From positions 220,369 through 284,368 of the forward strand of contig DF970690.1 in assembly GCA_001270045.2 (NCBI GenBank): DNA of 64,000 nucleotides. Direction: 5' to 3'. A program made the translations under genes and the position numbers. Origin of the DNA: Bacteroidales bacterium 6E (lineage in GTDB: Bacteria > Bacteroidota > Bacteroidia > Bacteroidales > Prolixibacteraceae). The notes beneath the pieces were generated by a model. That model saw only the letters and a list, made by a program, of their open reading frames with translations, had not been told where the DNA came from and made no database searches. Each line of letters opens with the position of its first letter. Within the stretch, counting starts at the first letter, position 1. Of the stretch, positions 9,612 to 19,706 are shown one piece after another.

Positions 9612-11141
9612 ATGCAGGAAAAAATTCTTATTCTGGATTTTGGCTCACAATACACTCAGCTTATCGGACGCAGAATACGAGAGCTTAATGTCTATTGTGA
9701 AATTCATCCATTTAATCATTTTCCACCCATCGACGACCAGGTAAAGGGTGTAATCCTTTCTGGAAGTCCGGCATCTGTCAGGGCAGATGAAGCCTTACAT
9801 CCAGACCTAAGTCAAATCAAAGGTAAAATCCCATTGTTGGGTATTTGTTATGGGGCTCAATATCTTGCCCATTTTTATGGAGGTGAAGTCGCGCCATCCG
9901 ACACCAGAGAATATGGCAGGGCGAATCTTGGATTTATTGACCATGACTGCATCCTGTTCAAAAATATGACAAAGCACACTCAGGTTTGGATGTCTCACGG
10001 GGATACCATTGTGAAACTTCCACCTACCTATAAGGTTACGGCTTCGACAGAGGACGTGGAACTTGCAGCTTACAAAATCGACAATGAGGACACCTGGGCT
10101 ATTCAATTCCATCCTGAAGTGTATCATACAATCGAAGGGTCCCTTCTCCTTAAAAATTTTGTGGTAGGAATTTGTGGATGCCATCAGGAATGGACACCTG
10201 ATTCTTTTGTGGAATCAACCGTATCAGAACTTAAAGCCAAATTGGGTAACGACAAAGTTGTTCTTGGGTTGTCAGGAGGCGTTGATTCCTCCGTGGCAGC
10301 CTTATTGCTCAACAAGGCGATCGGAGAAAACCTGACATGCATTTTTGTTGATCATGGTTTGCTTAGAAAAAATGAATTTAACTCTGTGTTGCATTCTTAT
10401 GAAGACATGGGCCTGAATGTCATCGGAGTTAATGCCTCAGAGAAATTTTTCAATGACCTTAAAGGTATTACAGACCCTGAGCAAAAACGAAAAATTATCG
10501 GGCGAAATTTTATCGAGGTTTTTGACCAGGAAGCACACAAAATTCAGGACGTACAATGGCTTGCACAAGGAACTATATATCCCGATGTTATTGAGTCCGT
10601 TTCGGTAAATGGCCCCTCAGCCACCATTAAATCACATCATAACGTTGGTGGACTTCCGGAAAAAATGAATTTAAAGGTTGTTGAACCATTACGGCTGCTT
10701 TTTAAAGATGAAGTAAGGCGCGTAGGAAATGCACTTGGCCTTAAGGAAGAATTACTGGGAAGACACCCTTTCCCCGGACCAGGATTAGGAATCAGAATTT
10801 TAGGTGAGGTTACCGAAGAAAAAGTAAAAATCCTTCAGGATGCTGATGACATTTTTATTAAAGGACTGAAAGATTGGGGATTATACGACAAGGTATGGCA
10901 AGCTGGAGTTATGCTTCTTCCGGTTCAGTCGGTGGGAGTAATGGGTGATGAACGAACATACGAAAACACCATTGCCCTGAGAGCTGTCACATCAACAGAT
11001 GGGATGACTGCCGATTGGGTGCACCTACCCTACGATTTTATGGCAAAAATGAGCAATGAAATCATAAACAGGGTAAAGGGTGTCAACCGCGTCGTTTACG
11101 ATATCAGTTCTAAACCGCCGGCAACAATTGAATGGGAATAA
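9612..11141 (+). CDS. guaA: GMP synthase (glutamine-hydrolysing)
   Basis: Converts XMP to GMP using glutamine and ATP; cytoplasmic purine synthesis. 509 residues from ATG 9612, the normal bacterial length. The class I glutaminase domain comes first, with the nucleophile Cys79 in GICYGAQ and the His/Glu pair in QFHPEV. The ATP-pyrophosphatase domain follows with P-loop SGGVDSS from residue 221. The C-terminal dimerisation domain ends with the family's PPATIEWE. The longer reading from 9561 is rejected because it begins inside the promoter. No riboswitch was seen in the short leader. Single-gene unit. Confidence 0.98.
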   Translation: MQEKILILDFGSQYTQLIGRRIRELNVYCEIHPFNHFPPIDDQVKGVILSGSPASVRADEALHPDLSQIKGKIPLLGICYGAQYLAHFYGGEVAPSDTREYGRANLGFIDHDCILFKNMTKHTQVWMSHGDTIVKLPPTYKVTASTEDVELAAYKIDNEDTWAIQFHPEVYHTIEGSLLLKNFVVGICGCHQEWTPDSFVESTVSELKAKLGNDKVVLGLSGGVDSSVAALLLNKAIGENLTCIFVDHGLLRKNEFNSVLHSYEDMGLNVIGVNASEKFFNDLKGITDPEQKRKIIGRNFIEVFDQEAHKIQDVQWLAQGTIYPDVIESVSVNGPSATIKSHHNVGGLPEKMNLKVVEPLRLLFKDEVRRVGNALGLKEELLGRHPFPGPGLGIRILGEVTEEKVKILQDADDIFIKGLKDWGLYDKVWQAGVMLLPVQSVGVMGDERTYENTIALRAVTSTDGMTADWVHLPYDFMAKMSNEIINRVKGVNRVVYDISSKPPATIEWE

Positions 11142-11397
11142 TCATTTGACCGGCAACCTCAGATAAGGCTTTTGTGTTATAATATTGGATGACTTTGACC
11201 TGAGAATCATATTATGGCACAACTTTTGATTTTTCATCATGCTGCATGAGATTCCAAAAGGAGGATTCTTAATCAGAATTAAGTGTTGAATATGAGAGAT
11301 TTGCAATACTATACTCTCAATATCAATCATGAGCAACGAATCCAGGATAAAACCGGAATTCGTTATATTGAAAATTTATAATTTGAATGTAATGGAG

Positions 11398-13023
11398 ATG
11401 AAAATGAATAAGCTTATCAATAGCCTCTTTATTCTGGCCATATTCCTTGGATTGCTTTCATCTGCAAGTGCCCAATCTCCTGCAGGTGCACAAAACGCCC
11501 AGGAAAACAGTCAGAAATTCGCCCGCCTGCTTAGACTGGTTGAATCCTACTATGTTGACTCAACAAACATTGGAGACTTGACTGAAAAAGCCATAACCTC
11601 ACTGCTGCAGGACCTTGACCCCCATTCAGTTTATATCTCAAAGGAAGAAGTGGAAAGAATGAATGAGCCCCTCCAGGGAAATTTTGAAGGAATTGGCATA
11701 TCCTTTAACATTCACAAAGACACCCTCTTAGTCTTATCGACAGTTCCTAGCGGGCCTTCCGAAAAAATCGGCATTTTGGCAGGAGATCGTTTCATATTTA
11801 TTGACGGGAAAAACGTTGCAGGCATCGGACTGCAAAACGATGATGTCATGAAAATGCTACGAGGAGAAAAAGGCACAAAAGTTGAGATACGGGTCAAAAG
11901 AAGAAGTATCGAAGAATTATTAGACTTCACCATTATACGGGACAAAATTCCCATCAACAGCCTTGAAGCTTCATACATGATAGACAAGGAAACGGGTTAT
12001 ATTAAACTTAACCGTTTCGCCGCGACGACAATTGATGAGTTTCGTGTAGCCATGTCAGAACTTCAATCCCAAAATGTCAAGAACCTAATACTTGATCTAA
12101 GAGGTAATGGAGGCGGTTACCTTAAGGCAGCAATTGATTTAGCTGATGAATTCCTGCCGGGCAACAGCCTTGTGGTATACACTGAAGGAATCAATAACCC
12201 AAAGAGGGATTATAAGGCCACACAAGAGGGTTCATTTGAGAAAGGGAAGCTGGTTGTACTAATGAACGAAGGATCAGCATCAGCAAGTGAAATTGTAGCT
12301 GGCGCCATCCAGGACTGGGATCGAGGGATCATTATTGGAAGAAGATCATTCGGGAAGGGATTGGTTCAACAGCCTTTCTACCTGACAGATGGTTCAATGG
12401 TACGTCTAACGACGGCTCATTATTATACACCCAGCGGCAGAGGAATTCAAAAGCCATATGTAAATGGAGTCGAAGATTATCGAAATGATTACCAACGCAG
12501 ACTTGAAAGTGGGGAGATGTTTAGTGCAGATAGTATATCATTCCCCGATTCTTTGAAATTCAAAACATTGATAAATGGAAGAACCGTATATGGAGGAGGT
12601 GGAATAATGCCTGATATTTTCGTCAGCATTGACACATCACACCTTTATAGATATTACAATCGACTGCAGAGAAATCAATTAATCAACAACTTCTCTCTGG
12701 AATATTTGGACAAAAACCGTAATTCTCTCATTAAGAAGTACCCTGATTTCAATCAGTTCAACCAAAAATTCAATGCAACAGATGAAATGATTGAAAATAT
12801 TGTGGAAACCGGCGTGAAAGAAGGCATTGACCGTGATCAGGAAAGTATCAATTTCACCCAGGAACAAATGAAGCAAGAAATTAAGGCCATTATTGCCAGA
12901 GATTTATACTCCAGAGACCACTTTTATCAGGTACTCAACCATGATGATAAAACGATTATTAAAGCATTGGAATTATTACAGGACCAGAAAAGGTTTCATG
13001 ATTATCTGGTAAAAATTGATTAA
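11398..13023 (+). CDS. S41 family C-terminal processing protease
   Basis: Serine protease of the CtpA/Prc type, 541 residues from ATG 11398 (alternative in-frame ATGs at 11392 and 11404). A signal peptide (KLINSLFILAIFLGLLSSAS) directs it to the periplasm. A PDZ domain lies around residues 80-170 (NFEGIGISF start). The catalytic motif GSASASE is near residues 292-298, with the general-base Lys in RRSFGKG downstream. Such enzymes trim or degrade envelope proteins from their C-termini. In-frame codons back to 11329 were rejected because they put about 23 charged residues before the signal peptide. pnuC begins 11 bp after its stop, so the three genes are probably co-transcribed. Confidence 0.93.
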   Translation: MKMNKLINSLFILAIFLGLLSSASAQSPAGAQNAQENSQKFARLLRLVESYYVDSTNIGDLTEKAITSLLQDLDPHSVYISKEEVERMNEPLQGNFEGIGISFNIHKDTLLVLSTVPSGPSEKIGILAGDRFIFIDGKNVAGIGLQNDDVMKMLRGEKGTKVEIRVKRRSIEELLDFTIIRDKIPINSLEASYMIDKETGYIKLNRFAATTIDEFRVAMSELQSQNVKNLILDLRGNGGGYLKAAIDLADEFLPGNSLVVYTEGINNPKRDYKATQEGSFEKGKLVVLMNEGSASASEIVAGAIQDWDRGIIIGRRSFGKGLVQQPFYLTDGSMVRLTTAHYYTPSGRGIQKPYVNGVEDYRNDYQRRLESGEMFSADSISFPDSLKFKTLINGRTVYGGGGIMPDIFVSIDTSHLYRYYNRLQRNQLINNFSLEYLDKNRNSLIKKYPDFNQFNQKFNATDEMIENIVETGVKEGIDRDQESINFTQEQMKQEIKAIIARDLYSRDHFYQVLNHDDKTIIKALELLQDQKRFHDYLVKID

Positions 13024-13034
13024 TCCAGATTAGG

Positions 13035-13634
13035 ATGTCACTTAATTTGTCGGAATGGCTTTCAGCCAATTATATAGAGTTAGCCGGAGCCATACTTGGC
13101 ATTGCATACATATACTTTTCCATCAGACAGCATATACTCACCTGGATAACAGGATTGCTGACATCTTTACTGTATATTGTAGTTTTTTATCAGGCAAAGT
13201 TTTATGCCGATATGGGACTACAATTCTATTATGTGGCCATCAGCATATACGGCTGGTATTTATGGAAGAAAAAGAAGCCGGGGCTGACTGATAATACCAC
13301 CATGCCCATTATCCGTGCACGAAGAAATTTTTTCCTGATTTCAGCAATGGCAACCTGGGTTATCTTTCTATTGATTCGTTTCATTCTTGAACGCTATACC
13401 GATTCAATGATTCCAAACATGGATGCCGCTACAACAGCTCTCAGCATCACTGCCACATATATGTTGGCCCGAAAAATGATAGAGCATTGGATTATATGGG
13501 TGGTAGTTGATGTCGGTTCGGCCGGACTTTATATTTATAAAGGATTATGGGCAACGTCCATTCTCTTTTTGGTTTATACCATCATGGCAGTTATTGGGTA
13601 TAAACAATGGAAAAATGAACTATTAAGGCAATGA
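13035..13634 (+). CDS. pnuC: Nicotinamide riboside transporter PnuC
   Basis: A 199-residue inner-membrane protein with about seven hydrophobic segments and the PnuC-type start (GAILGIAYIYFSIRQH, then WITGLLTSLLY). The YYVAISIYGWYLW stretch is also typical of the family. It takes up nicotinamide riboside for NAD salvage. The next gene, a NadR-type kinase, overlaps its end by 4 bp, so the two are translationally coupled. The kinase would trap the riboside by phosphorylation, which supports the assignment. Confidence 0.95.
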   Translation: MSLNLSEWLSANYIELAGAILGIAYIYFSIRQHILTWITGLLTSLLYIVVFYQAKFYADMGLQFYYVAISIYGWYLWKKKKPGLTDNTTMPIIRARRNFFLISAMATWVIFLLIRFILERYTDSMIPNMDAATTALSITATYMLARKMIEHWIIWVVVDVGSAGLYIYKGLWATSILFLVYTIMAVIGYKQWKNELLRQ

Positions 13635-14167
13635 CCATTACAAGTCACAGACCAAGGATCGTAGTTTTAACAGGTGCAGAATCAACCGGAAAATCTGTTC
13701 TGGCAGAGGCTTTAGCCAGACATTTCCATGCCCCGTGGTTTCAGGAATTTGCACGAGACTATGTGCAAAAAATCAATCATCACTATACGATTTATGATGT
13801 TTTGGCAATCGCAAAAATGCAAAAGACACAAATGCAAGCCGCTTTAATGCTAAAATCAGAAATTGTATTTTTTGATACATGGCTTGTTATTACACAGATA
13901 TGGTTAAAAATGGTCTATAATACCGTGCCCGATTGGATTCCTGAAATGATAAAATCGACACCTATCGATCTTTTTTTAATCTGTGACACAGATATTCCCT
14001 GGGAACCAGATCCAGTAAGAGAAAATGGTGGAGAAATGCGAATAGAACTTTCAAAAATCTATCAGAAAACGATTGAAGCTTATGGTTATCCATTCATGAT
14101 GGTTAAGGGAGAAGGTGAAAACAGAACGAAAAATGCGATAGACTTGCTAAATAACTTTCTACTGTAA
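13631..14167 (+). CDS. nadR: NadR-type nicotinamide riboside kinase
   Basis: A 178-residue AAA-type P-loop kinase. The Walker A motif GAESTGKS lies at residues 15-22, and EFARDYV, typical of the ribosylnicotinamide kinase half of NadR, follows. It would phosphorylate nicotinamide riboside to NMN in the cytoplasm. The nucleotidyltransferase half and the DNA-binding region of full-length NadR are absent, so this is the stand-alone kinase form. Its ATG overlaps the pnuC stop by 4 bp. The symbol is by homology to one domain only. Confidence 0.88.
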   Translation: MTITSHRPRIVVLTGAESTGKSVLAEALARHFHAPWFQEFARDYVQKINHHYTIYDVLAIAKMQKTQMQAALMLKSEIVFFDTWLVITQIWLKMVYNTVPDWIPEMIKSTPIDLFLICDTDIPWEPDPVRENGGEMRIELSKIYQKTIEAYGYPFMMVKGEGENRTKNAIDLLNNFLL

Positions 14168-14294
14168 AAAACATAGTATAATTTTATCAAGGCAAAATGA
14201 CCTGAAAGAAATTTTTACCATTTTCCCTTAGCCAGAATGAACAGTAGCTGAAATGCAATTATTTGCTTCATATATATTAAAAGGAATTAAACTT

Positions 14295-15221
14295 ATGAAC
14301 ACAAATGAATTATCCAATCGAATAGGAACGACCATCAGGGAGCTTTCAAATCCAGAAAACTATAATCTGGTATGTCACGAACATATCCAGGGAGAACCAA
14401 TGCCTTCCATATTTAAACTGAAGCGAATAATTGAGCTAGTGCGTGAAGTTATTTTCCCTGGTTACTTTGGAAGTACCTCACTTCGACCCAATACCATCAA
14501 ACATTATATGGGTGTCTATATTGATGAACTTTATGAGTTGCTCACTGGTGAAATCCTTGCAGGATTGTGTTTTGAATGCCGGGACGAGTCAGAAGATAAA
14601 TTATCAAGGCACACCAAAATGTCTAAGGAAATGGCATTGGGCTTTATAGATACACTTCCGGAAATCAGAAGAAAATTGGTAAACGATGTTAAATCCACCT
14701 ATCTTGGTGACCCAGCTGCACTGAGTTTTGGTGAAGTGATATTTTGTTATCCAGGAATAAAAGCCATCACTAATTACAGGGTGGCTCACAGGTTATTCAA
14801 GTTGGGTGTACCCATGATTCCAAGATATATTTCGGAAATGGCACATAGTGAAACAGGGATTGACATCCATCCCGAAGCTACGATTGGAGAATTTTTCACA
14901 ATAGACCATGGCACAGGTGTAGTGATTGGATCTACATGTATTATTGGCAACAATGTAAAAATATACCAAGGAGTGACTTTGGGTGCAAAAAGTTTTGAAT
15001 TGGATGAACATGGAAATCCTGTTAAAGGAGTGCCTCGGCACCCAATTGTGGAAGACAATGTAGTTATATACGCCGGAGCAACTATTTTGGGAAGGATAAC
15101 CATAGGCAAAAATTCTATCATTGGTGGTAATGTTTGGGTCACGAAAAACCTTCCACCTGACTCCAAGGTAGTTCAAAGTTATCCAAGAGAGAACCATTTC
15201 CTGGATGGAGCTGGTATTTAA
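14295..15221 (+). CDS. Serine O-acetyltransferase
   Basis: Makes O-acetylserine from serine and acetyl-CoA, the first step to cysteine. 308 residues from ATG 14295, preceded by a good AAAAGGAATT-type ribosome site, which is why the in-frame ATG at 14253 was not chosen. The N-terminal half is helical and the C-terminal part is a left-handed beta helix of hexapeptide repeats (IGEFFTIDHGTGVVIG, YQGVTLGAKS, GATILGRITIG). The acceptor motif DIHPEATIG and the catalytic DHGTG are visible. Longer than E. coli CysE (273) but typical of the Bacteroidota/plant-like form. No cysK is next to it. Confidence 0.9.
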   Translation: MNTNELSNRIGTTIRELSNPENYNLVCHEHIQGEPMPSIFKLKRIIELVREVIFPGYFGSTSLRPNTIKHYMGVYIDELYELLTGEILAGLCFECRDESEDKLSRHTKMSKEMALGFIDTLPEIRRKLVNDVKSTYLGDPAALSFGEVIFCYPGIKAITNYRVAHRLFKLGVPMIPRYISEMAHSETGIDIHPEATIGEFFTIDHGTGVVIGSTCIIGNNVKIYQGVTLGAKSFELDEHGNPVKGVPRHPIVEDNVVIYAGATILGRITIGKNSIIGGNVWVTKNLPPDSKVVQSYPRENHFLDGAGI

Positions 15222-15238
15222 TCCATAAATTTCTGATT

Positions 15239-16402
15239 GTGAAAAATTATACCATTACAGTTAAAACATTAGAAGGATTGGAATCAGTCCTGGCCGAAGA
15301 AATTAAGCGGTTGGGGGGAAGTAACATTGTCAAAGGGAATCGTGCTGTCTTTTTTGATGGTGACCTTGCAATGGTCTACAGGGCAAATTACAGGCTCAGG
15401 ACAGCCCTACGTGTATTCAGGCAAATCGATTCTTTCAGGTATACGAATGTGGATGACTTTTACCTGAAATGTCTTCGGATGAAGTGGGAAAGTTACATGA
15501 ATTTAAATCAGACTTTCTCGATTCAAAGTACTGTTTTTCATTCCGATATTTTTAAAAACAGCATGTTTGCATCCCTAAAGGTCAAAGATGCCATTGCTGA
15601 TCGCTTCAGGCAAAGGTATGGGACTCGCCCAGACGTAGACACTCAATCACCTGACATCATATTTAACGTGCATATCAGCAATGATATGGTGACAATCTCT
15701 CTTGACAGTTCAGGGGAGTCACTCCATAAAAGAGGATACAGACAGGTCCAGGGAGATGCGCCTCTCAGTGAGGTATTGGCCGCAGGTATGATCCTTATGA
15801 CAGGTTGGGATGGAATTACTGACTTTCTGGATCCAATGTGCGGATCAGGAACTTTACCAATAGAGGCTGCTTTAATCGCAAGAAATATACCTCCAGGAAA
15901 ATACCGGAAATCATGGAGTTTTATGTCTTGGAAAGATTTTGATCCTGAACTTTTTGAACAAATCAAAGAAGAAGCCGAGGTCAGGGAATTCAATGGAAAG
16001 ATCTATGCATCAGATATATTGCATAAAAATATTCTTGCTTCACAATCAAATGCCCGATCCGCAAGGGTATACAATCTTATACATTTTGAAAAGGGAGACT
16101 TTGCAGATATCAACCTGCCTTTGAAGAATTCGACACTAATCATGAATCCTCCTTATGGAGAAAGACTTACATCTCCGGATTTGGATAATCTATATTCCAT
16201 GATTGGGGAAAGGTTAAAACATCATTATTCATCAAATCAGGCATGGATTTTAAGCTCATCGCCCAACCTTATTCACAAAATAGGTCTCAAACCTTCAGTA
16301 AAAGTGAGGCTTTTAAACGGGGCATTAGAATGCACCTATCAGAAATACGAACTTTTTGAAGGAAAAAGAATCGACAGAATTGTCAAAAAAAGACTGAGGT
16401 GA
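15239..16402 (+). CDS. THUMP-domain 23S rRNA methyltransferase (RlmL-like)
   Basis: A 387-residue class I methyltransferase. An N-terminal THUMP RNA-binding domain covers about residues 1-160. The catalytic domain has the SAM motif DPMCGSGTLPIEAAL and the amino-methylation motif NPPYGERL. This architecture matches the m2G2445 methyltransferase of 23S rRNA (the first half of E. coli RlmL). It uses a GTG start at 15239, 17 bp after the acetyltransferase gene, so co-transcription is likely. The exact target base is inferred from family only. Confidence 0.88.
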   Translation: MKNYTITVKTLEGLESVLAEEIKRLGGSNIVKGNRAVFFDGDLAMVYRANYRLRTALRVFRQIDSFRYTNVDDFYLKCLRMKWESYMNLNQTFSIQSTVFHSDIFKNSMFASLKVKDAIADRFRQRYGTRPDVDTQSPDIIFNVHISNDMVTISLDSSGESLHKRGYRQVQGDAPLSEVLAAGMILMTGWDGITDFLDPMCGSGTLPIEAALIARNIPPGKYRKSWSFMSWKDFDPELFEQIKEEAEVREFNGKIYASDILHKNILASQSNARSARVYNLIHFEKGDFADINLPLKNSTLIMNPPYGERLTSPDLDNLYSMIGERLKHHYSSNQAWILSSSPNLIHKIGLKPSVKVRLLNGALECTYQKYELFEGKRIDRIVKKRLR

Positions 16403-16460
16403 AAGCGTTTTTCCACCTCTATTGACAATGTAACCACTCCTGCAACTTATACAGATTGTA

Positions 16461-16619
16461 TTATTGTTCGCGGGTATCGTAGATGTCAATGTCCCTGGTT
16501 CTAAGTTTTGGGACTGAATCTCCACCACGGATATTGTTCATTTCAGAAACACTCAACAATTCTACACCGAATATATTGATTTTATTATCTTTACGATTGT
16601 TGTTGCTGATAGTTTTCAT
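16461..16619 (-). CDS. Double-glycine leader peptide precursor (52 aa)
   Basis: A short gene too small for ordinary ORF lists. Translation from ATG at 16619 gives 52 residues. Residues 20-33 read ELLSVSEMNNIRGG, a good match to the Bacteroidota double-glycine leader pattern (L-S-x-x-E-M-x-x-I-x-G-G) of secreted natural-product precursors. Cleavage after Gly33 would free a 19-residue core, DSVPKLRTRDIDIYDTREQ, rich in Asp and Arg and without Cys or Trp. No C39-peptidase transporter or maturation enzyme is in the window. It is divergent from the CHAT protease gene, with 104 bp between the start codons. Function unknown: signalling peptide or bacteriocin-like are both possible. Confidence 0.6.
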   Translation of the reverse strand: MKTISNNNRKDNKINIFGVELLSVSEMNNIRGGDSVPKLRTRDIDIYDTREQ

Positions 16620-16627
16620 TGTCTCAA

Positions 16628-16663
16628 GGATAAATCGTTAAACTTTTATACATTCACTCTCAC
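16628..16663 (-). repeat. Left copy of an imperfect inverted repeat flanking the CHAT gene
   Basis: Read on the minus strand it holds GTGAGA, then GTGAATGTATAAAA, then AACGAT and ATCC. The right copy at 19707-19745 has the same blocks in the same order with a 6-bp insertion. It lies directly upstream of the double-glycine peptide gene, ending 9 bp before its ATG. Confidence 0.65.
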
Positions 16664-16684
16664 ATTAATATTCCTGAAATGATG

Positions 16685-16696
16685 AAAAGGTAACCC
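16685..16696 (+). promoter_or_regulatory. Shared motif AAAAGGTAACCC upstream of the CHAT gene
   Basis: An identical 12-mer occurs upstream of the ECF sigma gene (21854-21865). It ends 27 bp before the ATG of the CHAT gene. The core GGTAACC is almost palindromic, so orientation may not matter. Confidence 0.45.
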
Positions 16697-16723
16697 AGAA
16701 AAAATGAGTTTTTTTTGAAAAAA

Positions 16724-19621
16724 ATGAAAAATAAACCGCATAAGCCTGATTATAAGCCCATTAAAAAACATATTTTTTTATTATTTTTTTCAATAATTAT
16801 AATTAATACCGGGATTTACGGCCAAAACAATATTGAAAAGTCAAAAAAGGCCGATGATTTATATTGGGCTGGCGTTGATACTGCCAGGTTAACCAATGAA
16901 TATGAAATCGCCCTTGATCTATTAACCAAAAGCCTTTCTTTGTCGCAGGAAGTTTTCGGCAAACAAAATCATCGACTGGGAAGAATTTACACAGCTATTG
17001 GTAACCAATATAAAAATTTATATCAGCTTGAAAATGCCTATCAAAACTACAGATTGGCAGAAGAAATGTATTTGCTCGACAGTTTAAATAACACAATTGG
17101 ATTAGCGGGTCTTTATTCCAATCTTGGAAGTTACTTCAGAGGGCAAGGTAACTACTCAGAAGCTATAAGATATAACCTTCGTTCTCTGAATTTATATGAC
17201 TCACTTTACGAAAAAAATCTACTTTTAAGTCCTGCACAAAAAAGGAATAGATTCTTTGCTGCTTTAAATCTAACCAATTCATATTATGAATCAAATCACT
17301 TAGAGGAAGCAGTAGAAGTAATTCAAAAATATGCGAGACAAGCTGATGCTGAATCTAGAATAATGCTGGAGAGTAATTTGGCACTAATTTATTCTGATCA
17401 GGAAAAATTCAACGAGGTTAAGTCCATCATCAGAAAAAATATAACAACATACATAAGTCTTTATGGGAAAAATGATTACAGCGTTGCTGATCAATATATA
17501 ATTCTTGGAAAGGTACTAATTCAGCAAGATTTGCAAGATTCAGCATTAGTTTATTTGAAAAAAGCAAAAGAAATATATGGACTGTATGAAAATGTTGAAG
17601 AATATATAGTTCAAATTGACAGGTTATTTGCTGATGCTTGGTTGACAATGAAGGTAAATACACAAAATGAAATTGAATTCAAGAAACAAAGAATAAGTAA
17701 CCTAAGCAACGCAACTAATTATTATTTACAGTGCTTAAATAGGCTGAATGACATTCAGAATAAAGATTCAATAAGTTTTGAATCTTTAAATAAAAGCAAA
17801 TATCAGATAATTAATCTTCAAATAATTAGACAATTAGCAAGAACTTGGACTCAAATTGGCCAAATAAGTACCGAAGAACCAGAAGATCGAAAGATTTATT
17901 TTAAAAATGCGATGAATGCCATGGTTGCGGCAAGTGAGCTAGCCATGCACATGCGAACCAGCTTTATATCTGAAGAAAGTAAACTATTATTTGCTGAATT
18001 GCAGAGGGATATTTTCACCCAAACTCTCGAAACTGCATTTGAATTACATGAACTCGATAGAGATATTAAAAACTTCAATACCGCATTGATCAATGCAGGT
18101 CGTGCCAAATCGGCTGTTCTCGTAGACAACATCGGCGAAGTTGAAGCAAGAGAATATAGTTTGATCCCTGACAGTCTGATAAAGCAAGAGAATTTGTATA
18201 ATGCAAATATCGCATATTATCAGGAAAAACTTTTTCAAACCAGTTCTGGAGACAATCAGAATCCAGGAAAAGCAAACTATTACCGGGAGCTTATATTCAA
18301 GAATGAGCAGGAAAGGGATGACCTGAGAGCTTTTCTTGAAAAAAACTATCCTGACTACTATGAGCTTAAGTACCAAAGAAAAGAATATAGTATCAAAGAC
18401 ATACAAAGATCACTCAAGAGAAATGAAGCCATTGTTGAATATGTAATAACAAAGCATCCTGAACTGAATTCAGGTGATATTTATATTCTTGCCATTTCCA
18501 AGGAGCAGTATCTTTTTAAAAAAATATCATATGATGAAACCTTTATGGAAAGAATCACTAAAGTACATCATTTGCTTAGCTATAAAGGTTTTATACATTC
18601 AGGCCTCAATGAATTCAAGGATTACTGCAATAATTCATATGAAGCATATCACAAGCTTGTAGATCCAATAACGCCAATTATTGCACAAAAACGCGTTACC
18701 ATCATTCCGGATGGTATACTCAACTATATTCCCTTTGAAGCCCTGTTGACAAAAAAGGTTAACATGAATTCAATACATTATCATGATTTGCCTTACCTCA
18801 TTCATGATTTCCCAATAAGCTACCATTATTCGCAGGAACTCATGATCAGGAACAGAACAGCAGAAAAAAGAAAAGCAAAAAGAGTTCTGGCCTTGGCACC
18901 AGACTATAAACTGGCACAATATCAAAATGGGAATACACCCATGTTGGCTTCAATTCCAGGAACATTTGAGGAAGTTAATTTTATTAAGGAACTCCTTGGC
19001 GCAGAGACCTATATAGGAAAAACCGCCACCGAATCACAGTTCAGAAAAACATCAGGTGAATATGATATTTTACATTTGGCAATGCATACAATTATTAACG
19101 ATTCCTTACCTATGTTTTCAAGCCTTGCCTTTTTCCCAATCAATCAAGATACCCATGATGACGGATGGTTAAATACCGCAGATATTTATAACCTCCAGCT
19201 AAACGCGCGAATGACAGTTTTGAGTGCCTGTGACACTGGATCAGGTTTACTAAGGACAGGTGAAGGTGTAATGAGCTTGGCAAGAGGTTTTCTCTATGCT
19301 GGTAGTCCGACAATGGTGATGACCCTTTGGGAGGTAGAAGACAGGTCCGGAACAGAAATCATGAAAGAATTTTACAAAAACCTCAAATCAGGTAAACCCG
19401 TGGACGTTGCATTACAAAATGCCAAACTCAAACATATCAGAAACGCTGATCCTTTCACAAGTCATCCTCATTTTTGGCTCAGTTATATCAGTATTGGATT
19501 GAATGATCCAATATTTAGAGGATATGATGCCATTTTTTACATCGCATTGTCAATAATCCTGATTCTGGTCATTTTCGATCAATGGTTCAGGAAAAAAGGT
19601 GGTAAAAAGTTCAATCACTGA
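16724..19621 (+). CDS. TPR-CHAT caspase-like protease, membrane anchored
   Basis: A 965-residue protein. After a basic N-terminus, a hydrophobic segment (about residues 18-35) acts as signal peptide or anchor. Several TPR units cover about residues 40-330. The C-terminal CHAT domain (caspase fold) carries the catalytic dyad: His788 in LHLAMHT and Cys836 in SACDTG, followed by the family's GEGVMSLARGFLYAG. A C-terminal membrane segment (about 940-957) precedes a basic tail, so the TPR and CHAT parts should lie outside the cytoplasm. ATG 16724 is preferred over TTG 16715. No partner substrate is proven. The divergent peptide gene and the convergent sigma/TPR pair are candidates. Confidence 0.88.
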   Translation: MKNKPHKPDYKPIKKHIFLLFFSIIIINTGIYGQNNIEKSKKADDLYWAGVDTARLTNEYEIALDLLTKSLSLSQEVFGKQNHRLGRIYTAIGNQYKNLYQLENAYQNYRLAEEMYLLDSLNNTIGLAGLYSNLGSYFRGQGNYSEAIRYNLRSLNLYDSLYEKNLLLSPAQKRNRFFAALNLTNSYYESNHLEEAVEVIQKYARQADAESRIMLESNLALIYSDQEKFNEVKSIIRKNITTYISLYGKNDYSVADQYIILGKVLIQQDLQDSALVYLKKAKEIYGLYENVEEYIVQIDRLFADAWLTMKVNTQNEIEFKKQRISNLSNATNYYLQCLNRLNDIQNKDSISFESLNKSKYQIINLQIIRQLARTWTQIGQISTEEPEDRKIYFKNAMNAMVAASELAMHMRTSFISEESKLLFAELQRDIFTQTLETAFELHELDRDIKNFNTALINAGRAKSAVLVDNIGEVEAREYSLIPDSLIKQENLYNANIAYYQEKLFQTSSGDNQNPGKANYYRELIFKNEQERDDLRAFLEKNYPDYYELKYQRKEYSIKDIQRSLKRNEAIVEYVITKHPELNSGDIYILAISKEQYLFKKISYDETFMERITKVHHLLSYKGFIHSGLNEFKDYCNNSYEAYHKLVDPITPIIAQKRVTIIPDGILNYIPFEALLTKKVNMNSIHYHDLPYLIHDFPISYHYSQELMIRNRTAEKRKAKRVLALAPDYKLAQYQNGNTPMLASIPGTFEEVNFIKELLGAETYIGKTATESQFRKTSGEYDILHLAMHTIINDSLPMFSSLAFFPINQDTHDDGWLNTADIYNLQLNARMTVLSACDTGSGLLRTGEGVMSLARGFLYAGSPTMVMTLWEVEDRSGTEIMKEFYKNLKSGKPVDVALQNAKLKHIRNADPFTSHPHFWLSYISIGLNDPIFRGYDAIFYIALSIILILVIFDQWFRKKGGKKFNH

Positions 19622-19706
19622 TTTTGTTATCGTTTTATTTCAAAGAGCGCGTTCTTGAGTGAAATTAATTCCTTTGATATCCTTGTTTTCAAAAAAGAGT
19701 GAGAGA

